Positions 41,052 to 49,544 of a DNA stretch of 64,000 nt are shown in pieces (position 1 is the stretch's first letter; every line of letters starts with the position of its first letter). The position numbers and the translations under genes were made by a program. Below the pieces are notes generated by a model. That model was given only the letters and a program-made list of their open reading frames with translations, was not told the DNA's origin and did not search any database. This DNA is from QKTW01 sp052161885 (GTDB taxonomy: Bacteria > Bacteroidota > Bacteroidia > Chitinophagales > Chitinophagaceae). The stretch is taken from contig CP197396.1 of the NCBI GenBank assembly GCA_052161885.1, forward strand, positions 930,001 through 994,000, written 5' to 3'.

Positions 41052-41082
41052 ATAATTATGCTTACTTTAAAATTTGACGGCG

Positions 41083-41090
41083 CAAAAATA
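41083..41090 (-). promoter_or_regulatory. -7 promoter element of ndk
   Basis: On the minus strand TATTTTTG fits TAnnTTTG; 31 bases from the ndk ATG. Confidence 0.6.
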
Positions 41091-41196
41091 GGTTTTAATT
41101 GCCAATAGACAAGAACGATTTGTTAAATGTATATGATAAGCGGTATTTGCAGCGATCCTGATTATAACAGGGATTAAAAATTTGCCTTGGAATAAC

Positions 41197-41204
41197 TATT
41201 TTTG
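41197..41204 (+). promoter_or_regulatory. -7 promoter element of the DHH phosphoesterase gene
   Basis: TATTTTTG fits TAnnTTTG and ends nine bases before the ATG at 41214, again implying a very short leader. Confidence 0.6.
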
Positions 41205-41213
41205 GCGCTCTTT

Positions 41214-42212
41214 ATGAAACAGATCCAGGACATTTTCCCTTTACTGCAGTCTCCGAAAAAGATTTTTATTACCACTCATCATAAACCTGATGGTGATGCA
41301 ATAGGAAGCATGCTTGGATTGTATCATTACTTTATTGCCAAAGGACATGAGGTAGTTCCTGTTTCTCCCAGTGAAGTGCCGGACTTTCTTACCTGGATGC
41401 CGGGCATTGATAAAGTATTGAATTATGAGGAAGTGCCTCAGCCCGCACAGGACGCCCTCGCTGCTGCTGATATTATCTTCTGCCTTGATTTTAATGATTT
41501 CAGCCGGGTAAAGCACATGGAGTCTTATCTCGCAGCTGCTACCCAGCCCAAAGTACTTATAGATCATCATATGTTTCCAAAGCCGGTGTGGGACTATGGT
41601 ATGAGCATACCGGAGAAAAGCAGCACCTGCGAGATGGTCTATGACTTCATCAACCTTTCCGGCGACAATGCGCTGATAGATACAGATATGGCGCGATGCC
41701 TGTATACCGGGGTAATGACCGATACCGGCTCCTTCCGTTTTCCGGTAACTACAGCCAGTGTACATGAGATGGTGGCCGATTTTAAGCGTCGGGGTATGGA
41801 ACACAGCACCATACATGAAGAAGTGTATGATTCCTGGTCGCTGAACAGGATGCGTTTTATAGGATACATGCTGATAGAGCGTATGGAGATCTTCCCGAAA
41901 TGGCATGCCGGCCTGGTTACCATTTCCCGCAAAGACCTGCAGCTTTTCCAGCTGAATACAGGTGATACTGAAGGTCTTGTAAACTACCCGCTCAGTATTG
42001 CTGGTATACGCTTTGCTACACTGATCACTGAACGTTCAGACGAAGTAAAAATGTCGTTTCGCAGTAAAGGAAACTTTGATGTGAACCGTTTTGCACGTGA
42101 GCATTTTAACGGCGGCGGCCATTTTAATGCTTCCGGAGGAAGGTCTGTAGCAAGTTTTTCTGATACAGTAACGAAATTTAAAGAAATTTTGTCCGATATT
42201 CACCCCCGATAA
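41214..42212 (+). CDS. DHH/DHHA1 phosphoesterase, NrnA-like
   Basis: A 332-residue cytoplasmic phosphoesterase of the bifunctional oligoribonuclease/pAp phosphatase group. The metal motifs are FITTHHKPDGDAIGSMLGLY, IFCLDFNDFSR, VLIDHHMFPKPVWDY (DHH) and MTDTGSFRFPVTTA; the C-terminal DHHA1 motif is EHFNGGGHFNASGGRS. It should clear nanoRNA or pAp. The ATG at 41214 is chosen over a TTG inside the promoter region. It heads a run of three genes with FKBP isomerases 22 and 92 bases further on. Confidence 0.92.
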   Translation: MKQIQDIFPLLQSPKKIFITTHHKPDGDAIGSMLGLYHYFIAKGHEVVPVSPSEVPDFLTWMPGIDKVLNYEEVPQPAQDALAAADIIFCLDFNDFSRVKHMESYLAAATQPKVLIDHHMFPKPVWDYGMSIPEKSSTCEMVYDFINLSGDNALIDTDMARCLYTGVMTDTGSFRFPVTTASVHEMVADFKRRGMEHSTIHEEVYDSWSLNRMRFIGYMLIERMEIFPKWHAGLVTISRKDLQLFQLNTGDTEGLVNYPLSIAGIRFATLITERSDEVKMSFRSKGNFDVNRFAREHFNGGGHFNASGGRSVASFSDTVTKFKEILSDIHPR

Positions 42213-42234
42213 AAAACAGATAACAAAAATAAAC

Positions 42235-43107
42235 ATGATCAAACGTATCATCCCGGTTGCACTGGCAGGTGCAGTAATGGGTCTCACAGCCTGTCATTCC
42301 AATGGTGGTTTCCAGAAAACAACAAACGGCCTGGAGTATAAGATTGTAAAAGATGCCCCCGGCGACAAGAAACCCGCTATTGGCGACATCGTAGAAATGC
42401 ACATCATTACACGTGTCGGTGATTCTACCCTTTTCAACAGCCGCAAAATGAACAATGGCCAGCCGGTTGCATTCCCGCTGCCTGCAGCTGCGTTCAAAGG
42501 CGATATGCCGGAAGGTATCATGCTGCTTACTGCCGGCGACAGTGCTGTATTTCATGTATCCCTCGATTCTATGAAAAAAATGGGCGCCCAGATGCTGCCT
42601 TTCATGAAAGACAAAAAATTCGTGGAATATGATGTAGTGCTCGTATCTATAAAAACACAGCAGCAGGCAATGCAGGAACAGCAGAGCAAATCGGCTGTGC
42701 AGATGCAGGCTGACGATAAAATACTGCAGGACTATTTCACAAAAAATAACCTGAAACCTGAGAAAAGTGCTTCAGGCCTGTACTACACGATCAGCAACCC
42801 TGGTAGCGGCGATGCTCCGAAAAACGGTCAGACTATGACTGTAAACTACACCGGTAAAACCATCGAAGGCAAAACTTTCGATTCCAATACAGATCCTCAG
42901 TTCAAGCACGTAGAGCCTATGACCTTTAAACTGGGTGAAGGCAGCATGATCCCCGGATTTTCAGAAGGTGTAATGCTGCTGAAAAAAGGTGGTAAAGGAA
43001 CTTTCTATATTCCTTCTCCGCTGGCTTACGGTCCAAGCAGCCCTAATCCGAATATCCCTGCCAATGGCATCCTGGTATTTGATATCGAGGTAACAGACCT
43101 TAAATAA
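42235..43107 (+). CDS. FKBP-type peptidyl-prolyl isomerase lipoprotein
   Basis: A 290-residue lipoprotein (lipobox near GLTACHSNGG). Two FKBP domains are present: an N-terminal one (about 28-140, PAIGDIVEMHIITRVGDSTL) and a C-terminal one (about 170-290, MTVNYTGKTIEGKTFDSNTD, SEGVMLLKKGGKGTFYIPSP, LAYGPSSPNPNIPANGILVF). Only the second keeps most substrate-pocket residues; the first looks degenerate. Periplasmic protein folding is the expected role. It is a tandem paralogue of the gene at 43200. Confidence 0.92.
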   Translation: MIKRIIPVALAGAVMGLTACHSNGGFQKTTNGLEYKIVKDAPGDKKPAIGDIVEMHIITRVGDSTLFNSRKMNNGQPVAFPLPAAAFKGDMPEGIMLLTAGDSAVFHVSLDSMKKMGAQMLPFMKDKKFVEYDVVLVSIKTQQQAMQEQQSKSAVQMQADDKILQDYFTKNNLKPEKSASGLYYTISNPGSGDAPKNGQTMTVNYTGKTIEGKTFDSNTDPQFKHVEPMTFKLGEGSMIPGFSEGVMLLKKGGKGTFYIPSPLAYGPSSPNPNIPANGILVFDIEVTDLK

Positions 43108-43199
43108 TCTGCATACAATTGTATAAACGAATGGTAAGATGAAGCATACGTCTTACCATTCATTATTTCATAAAACCGCGCTCTAAAAGCCTTTAAAAA

Positions 43200-44120
43200 A
43201 TGAATAAAATATTGATAGCTGCAGCAGGACTGCTGGCGCTCAGCAGCCAGGCAGATGCCCAGACGGCTCCTAAGAAAACACAAAAACCGGCAGAAAAGAA
43301 GACTGCAGGTGGCGCATTTAAAAAAACACCAAACGGCCTTGAATACCTGATAGTACGCGATGTTCCCGGCGAACAGACAGCACATGTGGGAGATTATGTG
43401 GAGATGCACATCTTCACACACATCGGAGACAGTGTCCTGTTTGATTCCCGCAAGGCAAATGAGAACAAACCCGTACCATTCCAGGTACCTGCCCCCAACT
43501 TTAAGGGTGACCTCGCAGAAGGCTTCCCTATGCTTTCGGCAGGCGACAGTGCTATTTTCCGCGTACCTGTAGATTCCCTTCTCGCAAGAGGTAACCAGCC
43601 GTTGCCCTGGATGAAAAAAGGCGCTGGTCAGAAAGTGGAATATAATATTGAAATGGTGTCTGTAAAGACAAAAGAACAGATGCAGAAAGAGCAGCAGGAA
43701 CATGCCGGTAAACAAATGGGCATTGATGATCAGCTGTTGCAGGATTATTTTAAGAAAAACAATATCACTGCATCTAAAACTGCTTCCGGCATGTATTATA
43801 AAATCACAGCGCCCGGAACCGGTGAAAATGCAAAAGCAGGCCAGAAAGTGACTGTAAATTATACCGGCAAAACAATGGATGGTAAAACATTTGATTCCAA
43901 TGTTGACCCGGCTTTCAATCACGTTCAGCCGTTTACATTCGGCCTGGGACAGCACCAGGTGATAAGCGGATGGGATGAAGGTGTGGCCCTGCTGAAAAAA
44001 GGCGGTAAAGCTACCCTTTATATTCCTTCTGCAATGGCTTATGGCGAACGCAGCCCAAGCCCATTGATTCCTGCCAATTCTGTGCTTATATTTGATGTTG
44101 AAGTAACCGACATCCAGTAA
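43200..44120 (+). CDS. FKBP-type peptidyl-prolyl isomerase (tandem paralogue)
   Basis: A 306-residue exported protein with an ordinary signal peptide (MNKILIAAAGLLALSSQADA), not a lipobox, followed by a Lys/Pro linker. Domain order matches the preceding gene: a degenerate FKBP (VGDYVEMHIFTHIGDSVLFD) and a C-terminal active-like FKBP (VTVNYTGKTMDGKTFDSNVD, GWDEGVALLKKGGKATLYIP, MAYGERSPSPLIPANSVLIF). The two proteins align along their whole length, so this is a tandem duplication with different membrane attachment. Confidence 0.92.
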   Translation: MNKILIAAAGLLALSSQADAQTAPKKTQKPAEKKTAGGAFKKTPNGLEYLIVRDVPGEQTAHVGDYVEMHIFTHIGDSVLFDSRKANENKPVPFQVPAPNFKGDLAEGFPMLSAGDSAIFRVPVDSLLARGNQPLPWMKKGAGQKVEYNIEMVSVKTKEQMQKEQQEHAGKQMGIDDQLLQDYFKKNNITASKTASGMYYKITAPGTGENAKAGQKVTVNYTGKTMDGKTFDSNVDPAFNHVQPFTFGLGQHQVISGWDEGVALLKKGGKATLYIPSAMAYGERSPSPLIPANSVLIFDVEVTDIQ

Positions 44121-44204
44121 AAACAACAGGGATGAACCTTGTGAAGCAGTTTTACAGGTGTTTTAAATGAGAAACAACCATCCCGGTCACAGAAAAAACA
44201 ATTA

Positions 44205-45887
44205 ATGAACAGATTTTTCACTATCCTTTTTATAAGCTGGTATTTGCTCACTGCAAATACCAGTTTTGCTTATACGCGGCAGGATACACTGCGTGGCAGC
44301 AATGGTACAGGCCGCAACTGGTGGAAAGTGCAGCAATACAATCTCACTGTAACGTTTGATACTGCTGCCAGGAGCATTTCCGGCTGGAATAATATTGTAC
44401 TCCGGGTTACCGGCATGGCACATGACAGCCTTCAGCTGGACCTGCAGGAGCCTATGGTGCTGGACAGCATTCTCTGTAACGGAAAACATCTGACCTTTGC
44501 ACATGACAGTAATGTATGGTGGGTAAATACAGCAAACTGGAAAAGAGATATCGCTCCGGACAGGACTATTTCCGTTTTTTATCATGGGCACCCCCGAGAG
44601 GCAGTACATCCGCCATGGGATGGTGGCTTTATCTGGACGCAAGATAGTCTGGGTAAACCCTGGATAGCTGTAGCCTGCCAGGGACTTGGCGCGAGTGTAT
44701 GGTGGCCATGTAAAGATTACCAGGGAGAAGAACCGGACAGCGGAATGACGCTTAATTACATCGTCCCGGAAGGGCTGAATGTTGTTGCAAATGGACGTTT
44801 GCCCAAAGCCGGGTCTGCAATTTCCAGGAATGTGCGGTTTGCAGACCTTACCAGTGGCGGTACCGTAGAGCTGGAACATCGCAATTTATTCAGCTGGACA
44901 ATCCGGAACCCGATCAATAGCTATGACGCGACCTTCTACATAGGCGATTATATACACTGGAGCGACACGCTGACGGGTGAAAAAGGAAAGCTGGACCTGG
45001 ATTTCTATGCGCTGCGGTATAATGAAGAGCGGGCCAGGAAGCAATTTGCGGTCGTTAAAAGTATGATTCATTGTTTTGAGCACTGGATGGGGGCCTACCC
45101 TTTTTACGAAGATGGTTATAAACTTGTAGAAGCTCCTTACCTGGGCATGGAACATCAAAGTGCTGTGGCTTACGGCAACGGTTACCTGATGGGCTATATG
45201 GGCCGCGACAGGAGCAAAACCGGTGTGGGCCTGCTGTTCGATTTCATTATTGTACACGAAAGCGGCCATGAATGGTTTGGCAACAATATTACGGCAACAG
45301 ATATTGCAGACAACTGGATACATGAAGGCTTTACCACTTACACCGAAGGGCTTTTCGCAGAGTGTATGTTTGGCAGGGAAAAAGCCTTTGATTATATACG
45401 CGGAGAATGGAGCAATATAACCAATGACCGTCCGGTAATCGGAGACTACCGCGTAAACGACGAAGGCAGCAGCGATAAGTATGACAAAGGCAGCGCTGTG
45501 GTGCATATGATACGCGCTATCATGAATAATGATGACCAGTTCCGGCAGCTACTGCGCGGACTGAATAAAACCTTCTATCATAAAACGGTTACAGAAAAGG
45601 AATTCGAACAGTACATCAACACGTTTACTCATCACGATTTTTCACACTTATTCAGTCAGTACCTGCGCAGCAACCTGATCCCAGAATTTGAATATTACAC
45701 GGAGCGCGGGCAACTGTATTACCGGTTTAACAATGTTATCCCCGGCTTTACCCTCCCGCTTACTGTAGGGACTTCCGGCAAAAAGAAAATAACAATTGAA
45801 CCGACTGGAGAATGGCAGCATACCTCGTGGAAAGGAAATGACCCTGACATATCAAAGGATTTCCTGCTGCGGGTGAAGACTTACTAG
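44205..45887 (+). CDS. M1-family zinc aminopeptidase
   Basis: A 560-residue exported metallopeptidase. The signal peptide (FFTILFISWYLLTANTSFAY) precedes the N-terminal beta domain; the active site is LGMEHQSAVAYGNGYLMGYM (GAMEN-like) and IIVHESGHEWFGNNI with the second zinc Glu in WIHEGFTTYTEGLFAE. It lacks the full C-terminal alpha domain of longer enzymes, as is common in Bacteroidota. Removes N-terminal residues from peptides in the periplasm or at the surface. The TAG stop opens a family-B repeat. Confidence 0.94.
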   Translation: MNRFFTILFISWYLLTANTSFAYTRQDTLRGSNGTGRNWWKVQQYNLTVTFDTAARSISGWNNIVLRVTGMAHDSLQLDLQEPMVLDSILCNGKHLTFAHDSNVWWVNTANWKRDIAPDRTISVFYHGHPREAVHPPWDGGFIWTQDSLGKPWIAVACQGLGASVWWPCKDYQGEEPDSGMTLNYIVPEGLNVVANGRLPKAGSAISRNVRFADLTSGGTVELEHRNLFSWTIRNPINSYDATFYIGDYIHWSDTLTGEKGKLDLDFYALRYNEERARKQFAVVKSMIHCFEHWMGAYPFYEDGYKLVEAPYLGMEHQSAVAYGNGYLMGYMGRDRSKTGVGLLFDFIIVHESGHEWFGNNITATDIADNWIHEGFTTYTEGLFAECMFGREKAFDYIRGEWSNITNDRPVIGDYRVNDEGSSDKYDKGSAVVHMIRAIMNNDDQFRQLLRGLNKTFYHKTVTEKEFEQYINTFTHHDFSHLFSQYLRSNLIPEFEYYTERGQLYYRFNNVIPGFTLPLTVGTSGKKKITIEPTGEWQHTSWKGNDPDISKDFLLRVKTY

Positions 45888-45921
45888 ATTTGAGTATTGA
45901 GATGTGAGATATGAGCAGTGG
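45885..45921 (+). repeat. family-B TGAG repeat starting with the M1 peptidase stop
   Basis: The stop TAG is followed directly by ATTTGAG, TATTGAG, ATGTGAG, ATATGAG, with period 7. Confidence 0.85.
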
Positions 45922-45948
45922 ATTGGGGATTTGCGTTCCCTTTACGGG

Positions 45949-46314
45949 TTATGATTCACAGGCTTCAAAGACACCGGTCATTTTAAAAACATCTGCTGTT
46001 TCGTTTTTGAAAGAAGCATTGACAAGATAACCTGTTGCCTCTTCTTTCCAGCTGATTGCAACAGAAGGTTGTACATCTGGCAGTACAAGCTGCAGAAATT
46101 TTACCTGCCCGGTATTACGGATGATCAGGGATTTGCCCAGTTGCTGCTGCAGCAATTCTTTTACAAGCTGCATCATACACACGCCCGGCACTACCGGCTG
46201 TTGTGGAAAATGTCCAGTAAATATGCTGTGTTCTGCATTAAAATGAATTACCGCGGTGATCTTGTTTTCAGCACATTCATGGTTATGCACCGTATAAAAA
46301 TCATTGATCAGCAT
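45949..46314 (-). CDS. FabZ-like hotdog dehydratase of the aryl-polyene/flexirubin type
   Basis: A 121-residue hotdog-fold protein. AEHSIFTGHFPQQPVVPGVC carries the family's active-site His and the HFPxxPxxPG turn, and MMQLVKELLQQ matches the long central helix. Such 3-hydroxyacyl-ACP dehydratases occur in flexirubin and aryl polyene clusters. It is the last gene of a four-gene run and its 5' end overlaps the preceding lipoprotein gene by 14 bases. Confidence 0.8.
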   Translation of the reverse strand: MLINDFYTVHNHECAENKITAVIHFNAEHSIFTGHFPQQPVVPGVCMMQLVKELLQQQLGKSLIIRNTGQVKFLQLVLPDVQPSVAISWKEEATGYLVNASFKNETADVFKMTGVFEACES

Positions 46315-46957
46315 GGTCTATTTTTTTAAGGTCTATGGTAAAATGTGCTTTGTAATGTTTAATGAACACACTATCCGGTAAGGCTTTTGCAGATTCTTTA
46401 TTCCCGAGTGACATCACTGCCACTTTTTTTCTTTTACCTGCATTCTCAATACGCACCAGCTTTTCCTTGTCTGTTACATAGTAAACATACCCCTTGCTCA
46501 GAGTAAAACGGTGGTAATCCTCATTTCCGTTTGTCAGGCTTTTTTCAGACTCTTTATCCAGCTGCTTCATCAACAGCAGTTCCAGGTCTTTCCGCAGCAC
46601 CTTTATAAGGGGCGGCTTGTTCATCTGCGGGATGATCTGTTTCACGGTAAAATCGCCCTGTTTTGTCCATTCAAAATCAAAAAAGGCAAAACCCATTTCA
46701 TTCTGGAAGACGACGCGTGTTCCCCGGTCAGGCATTGTTTTGAAAAACAGGATGCCACTCAGGTGAAATTTTTTGAACAGGAACTTACCATTAACGACAC
46801 AACGGTATATTTTCTTGTCAAATACGGGCTTATACCGTAATACAGACTGTTCCGGTTTTGCAGTTTCCTGCAATTTACGGTATGGATTTCCGCAGGAGCA
46901 GAAAAGCATTACCGTAATCAGGTACACCAGACTATTTAACCTTAAATAATGCGTCAT
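46301..46957 (-). CDS. hypothetical lipoprotein of the aryl-polyene-type block
   Basis: A 218-residue lipoprotein (lipobox MLFCSCGNPYR). The body is beta-rich and basic (YRCVVNGKFLFKKFHLSGIL, FFKTMPDRGTRVVFQNEMGF). Similar lipoproteins accompany LolA-like carriers in flexirubin and aryl polyene clusters, where they help to place the pigment lipid in the outer membrane; this assignment rests mainly on context. It overlaps both neighbours, so translation is probably coupled. Confidence 0.72.
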   Translation of the reverse strand: MTHYLRLNSLVYLITVMLFCSCGNPYRKLQETAKPEQSVLRYKPVFDKKIYRCVVNGKFLFKKFHLSGILFFKTMPDRGTRVVFQNEMGFAFFDFEWTKQGDFTVKQIIPQMNKPPLIKVLRKDLELLLMKQLDKESEKSLTNGNEDYHRFTLSKGYVYYVTDKEKLVRIENAGKRKKVAVMSLGNKESAKALPDSVFIKHYKAHFTIDLKKIDHADQ

Positions 46958-47567
46958 TTAATGCTGTATTATGTTGCGTATTGGTAAAATCCATATCCGT
47001 ATAATCCCCACCGGTCTCTATCATGGAGAGACGGCCAACGTCAAAATTTCTGCGATCCATGTACACGTCAATCTGCTTAAACATTTTCTTCATCGATTCG
47101 TTGGCAGGTGCCAGCGACAAAAGATAGTTGCCGGCACTCTCGAAAGCGCTCACTTTAAAGTCAGGATTCTGGAAAACCGTGCCACGCATACAGTCGATCA
47201 TGATTCTGTTGACAGATTGCATGGTCTTGCTGTTCTTTGTGTTCACTTTACTGGTCTTTTGTTCGTCTTTAACCATTATCTGTCCGCCATTCATCACCAG
47301 CAGGTAATAATATGGCGTAGTATATTCAATGCGTACTTTATCATCTTTTTTAAAGAAGAATTTACCTTTAGATTTGATCTTATCTGCAAGCAGGGAAAGA
47401 TTTTTCACCTGCGTAAAATCACTGGCAATAGTTTGTTTGACTGCATTCGCTTTTCCAAGTTCCTGCTGGAAGGCGGCTGTATTTTTCATCGGCTGATAAC
47501 CCTTGGGCTGCGCATACAGGTTTGCAGTAAACAAAAGGCAGCACGCCAGGGCAAATAATTTATTCAT
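46932..47567 (-). CDS. LolA-like outer-membrane lipoprotein carrier
   Basis: A 211-residue periplasmic protein with signal peptide (MNKLFALACCLLFTANLYAQ) and LolA-like fold: VKQTIASDFTQVKNLSLLAD, KGKFFFKKDDKVRIEYTTPY and YYLLVMNGGQIMVKDEQK. It differs from the housekeeping LolA by its context between a NodB deacetylase and a cluster lipoprotein, typical of aryl-polyene/flexirubin export machinery. It overlaps the upstream gene by eight bases and the downstream gene by 26. Confidence 0.85.
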   Translation of the reverse strand: MNKLFALACCLLFTANLYAQPKGYQPMKNTAAFQQELGKANAVKQTIASDFTQVKNLSLLADKIKSKGKFFFKKDDKVRIEYTTPYYYLLVMNGGQIMVKDEQKTSKVNTKNSKTMQSVNRIMIDCMRGTVFQNPDFKVSAFESAGNYLLSLAPANESMKKMFKQIDVYMDRRNFDVGRLSMIETGGDYTDMDFTNTQHNTALNDALFKVK

Positions 47568-48327
47568 AATCTTTTATATCTAGCATTTTATCTACACGGA
47601 TAAAGATATACCCCTTTTTACGTGTTTCTGTGATCAGTGATGTTAAAATTTCTTTTGTTATGGCCATGGAATCATGCAGCAATATAATATCACCTCCTTT
47701 CAGGCTGCGTAATATCTTCTGCAATAATTGTTCCGGATCTTTGGCTGTGGTGTCAAATGAGCGAAGGTTCCAGCCTATGGAATACATACCGCTCCGCTGC
47801 ACCGCTTTAGCCAGGTTGGGGTTGGTAACACCATATGGCGGACGGAACAGTTTTGGACGTACCCCAGCTATTTGTGATACGGTTTCATTTGTCTTTTCAA
47901 TTTCCGCCTGCATGGCCCGTGCGCTCTGCCAGTCGAAGTTGAAACCGTGATTATAGCTATGATTGCCGACCACATGGCCTTCTTCATGCCAGCGGCGTAC
48001 CAGCCCGGGATTGGCGGCTGCATTTTTCCCGATGGTAAAAAATGCAGCAGGTACGTTTTCCTTTTTTAAGACATCCAGTATCGCAGCAGTTTGTGGCGCA
48101 GGGCCATCATCAAATGTAAGTGCTACATAGCGCTTATCTGCCCCGGAATTATATGATTTGAGATAAAAGTTCCACCGGATGTAAATAGCCCCCAGCACCA
48201 GCAGGTGTACGTATGCCACGAGCAATGCTACGATCCACCATACAGATGCCTGTCCGGCAAAATAAGCAAGATCTGCCAGGAGCAGCAGCAGTACAAACAG
48301 GATGGTTATATAACGGAAGGGACGCAA
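47560..48327 (-). CDS. polysaccharide deacetylase (NodB homology) membrane protein
   Basis: A 255-residue protein with two N-terminal transmembrane segments (ITILFVLLLLLADLAYFAGQ, VWWIVALLVAYVHLLVLGAI) and a NodB domain facing the periplasm. Catalytic motifs are ALTFDDGPAPQTAAIL, GNHSYNHGFNFDW (metal His pair), KLFRPPYGVTN and ILLHDS. First gene of the run of four. Deacetylases of this type are regular members of flexirubin clusters in Bacteroidota, though one acting on cell-wall sugars is also possible. Confidence 0.88.
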   Translation of the reverse strand: MRPFRYITILFVLLLLLADLAYFAGQASVWWIVALLVAYVHLLVLGAIYIRWNFYLKSYNSGADKRYVALTFDDGPAPQTAAILDVLKKENVPAAFFTIGKNAAANPGLVRRWHEEGHVVGNHSYNHGFNFDWQSARAMQAEIEKTNETVSQIAGVRPKLFRPPYGVTNPNLAKAVQRSGMYSIGWNLRSFDTTAKDPEQLLQKILRSLKGGDIILLHDSMAITKEILTSLITETRKKGYIFIRVDKMLDIKDYE

Positions 48328-48345
48328 CGGATGATCAGTATTAAA

Positions 48346-48381
48346 TAACGCTGTCAGGGTTCTAAAACCCTGACAGCGTTA
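48346..48381. repeat. 16-bp perfect palindrome downstream of the KdnB-like gene
   Basis: TAACGCTGTCAGGGTT and AACCCTGACAGCGTTA form a perfect 16-bp inverted repeat around CTAA. There is no U-tract in either direction, so it looks like an interspersed REP-type palindrome that may also end transcription or stabilise a 3' end. Confidence 0.85.
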
Positions 48382-48395
48382 TAAGAAGTTAATAA

Positions 48396-49472
48396 TTAAA
48401 GCCTTTCGTATAAAGCACGTAGCCTTTCACGTGTCATTTGTTCTTTCCAGTCCTTGCCCAATGCATTTTCCCAAAGCGGCGCCATACCCAGTGACACGTT
48501 GATCATCGTATCAAACTGCTCTTCGGTAAGGCCTTTGGTGATGCCTTGCGGAATTTCTATGCCTGCCTGCGCCACCATCTGGTGAAATTCTTTTACACCT
48601 TCCGGGTAAAACTCTTCCAGGTGATTAAACACGATACAGTTGCCTATTCCGTGCTTTACGCCCAGTACATGCGCGAGCCCGTAGCTTACGGCATGCGCTA
48701 CGCCAACCTGTGAATATGCAATGCTCATACCGCCTGCGTACGAAGCCATCATCAGGTCTTCATCGCTTTCCTCATCCCATTCTTTTTTATGCAGAAATAC
48801 CTTCTGGCAGAGTTCCAGTGCTTTTTCACCATAAGATTTGCTGAAAGCGTTGAGATACGTACCCTCGAGCGATTCTATGCAATGGATATAACAATCCATC
48901 CCGGTGTAAAAGCGCTGGTTCTTAGGTACGCCTTTTATGAGTTCAGGATCAAGTACTATCTGGTCAAATGGTGTAAAGTCTGAGTTCATACCAAGTTTCC
49001 TTTCCGGACCGGAAAGCACACAGGTGCGCGATACTTCTGCACCAGTGCCGGAAATGGTAGGAATGCCTACTTTGTATACACCTGGCACTTTTACCAGGTC
49101 CCAGCCCTGGTAATCCTGTGCTTTACCCGTATTGGTCATCATCAGGGAAACCGCTGCGGCGAGGTCCATAACGGAGCCACCACCGATGCCGATGATGCCG
49201 GAAACAGTTCCGAACTGCTCTTTGAGCTGACCGGCGATGGCATCTACCTGAGTAGTTTTGGGCTCATAAGTAACATCTGCGATCAGTAACTGGTCGTTGC
49301 CTTTCAATGGTATGCGGGCTTTGAAAGCAGTATCATTTTCAAAATGATGGTCCAGCAGAAATACCATTGGCGCACCTTCTTTGCGGTGCGGGGCAATGAT
49401 CTCATCGAGCTGGGCAAAACAACCGCGGCCATATACCACGTAGTCGACCATTTTAAAATTGCGGAACTTCAT
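48396..49472 (-). CDS. iron-containing alcohol dehydrogenase, KdnB-like (Kdo 8-oxidase)
   Basis: A 358-residue group III-type dehydrogenase. NAD binding is shown by GIIGIGGGSVMDLAAAVSLM; the iron ligands are in GMDCYIHCIESLEGTYLNAF and VGVAHAVSYGLAHVLGVKHG. The sequence, especially PTISGTGAEVSRTCVLSGPE, resembles KdnB, which oxidises Kdo at C8 on the way to 8-amino-Kdo. The gene sits directly downstream of kdsB, which supports a Kdo role. KdnA, the aminotransferase partner, is not in this window. It has its own TACCTTTG promoter (49510-49517). Confidence 0.82.
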   Translation of the reverse strand: MKFRNFKMVDYVVYGRGCFAQLDEIIAPHRKEGAPMVFLLDHHFENDTAFKARIPLKGNDQLLIADVTYEPKTTQVDAIAGQLKEQFGTVSGIIGIGGGSVMDLAAAVSLMMTNTGKAQDYQGWDLVKVPGVYKVGIPTISGTGAEVSRTCVLSGPERKLGMNSDFTPFDQIVLDPELIKGVPKNQRFYTGMDCYIHCIESLEGTYLNAFSKSYGEKALELCQKVFLHKKEWDEESDEDLMMASYAGGMSIAYSQVGVAHAVSYGLAHVLGVKHGIGNCIVFNHLEEFYPEGVKEFHQMVAQAGIEIPQGITKGLTEEQFDTMINVSLGMAPLWENALGKDWKEQMTRERLRALYERL

Positions 49473-49509
49473 ATGTTATATCTTGAAAATTATTTTTTGA
49501 AAAGTGGTG

Positions 49510-49517
49510 CAAAGGTA
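49510..49517 (-). promoter_or_regulatory. -7 promoter element of the KdnB-like gene
   Basis: On the minus strand TACCTTTG fits TAnnTTTG and lies 37 bases before the ATG at 49472, inside the kdsB-to-kdnB gap. Confidence 0.65.
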
Positions 49518-49544
49518 CATTTTCTGCAAAAGGTTATATGCTTG

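Noticed and set aside
43026..44126. 366-residue open frame on the minus strand across the second FKBP gene
   Set aside because: It is antisense to a clear FKBP coding region, is rich in Cys and His and aromatic residues typical of mirrored frames, and has no recognisable motif.
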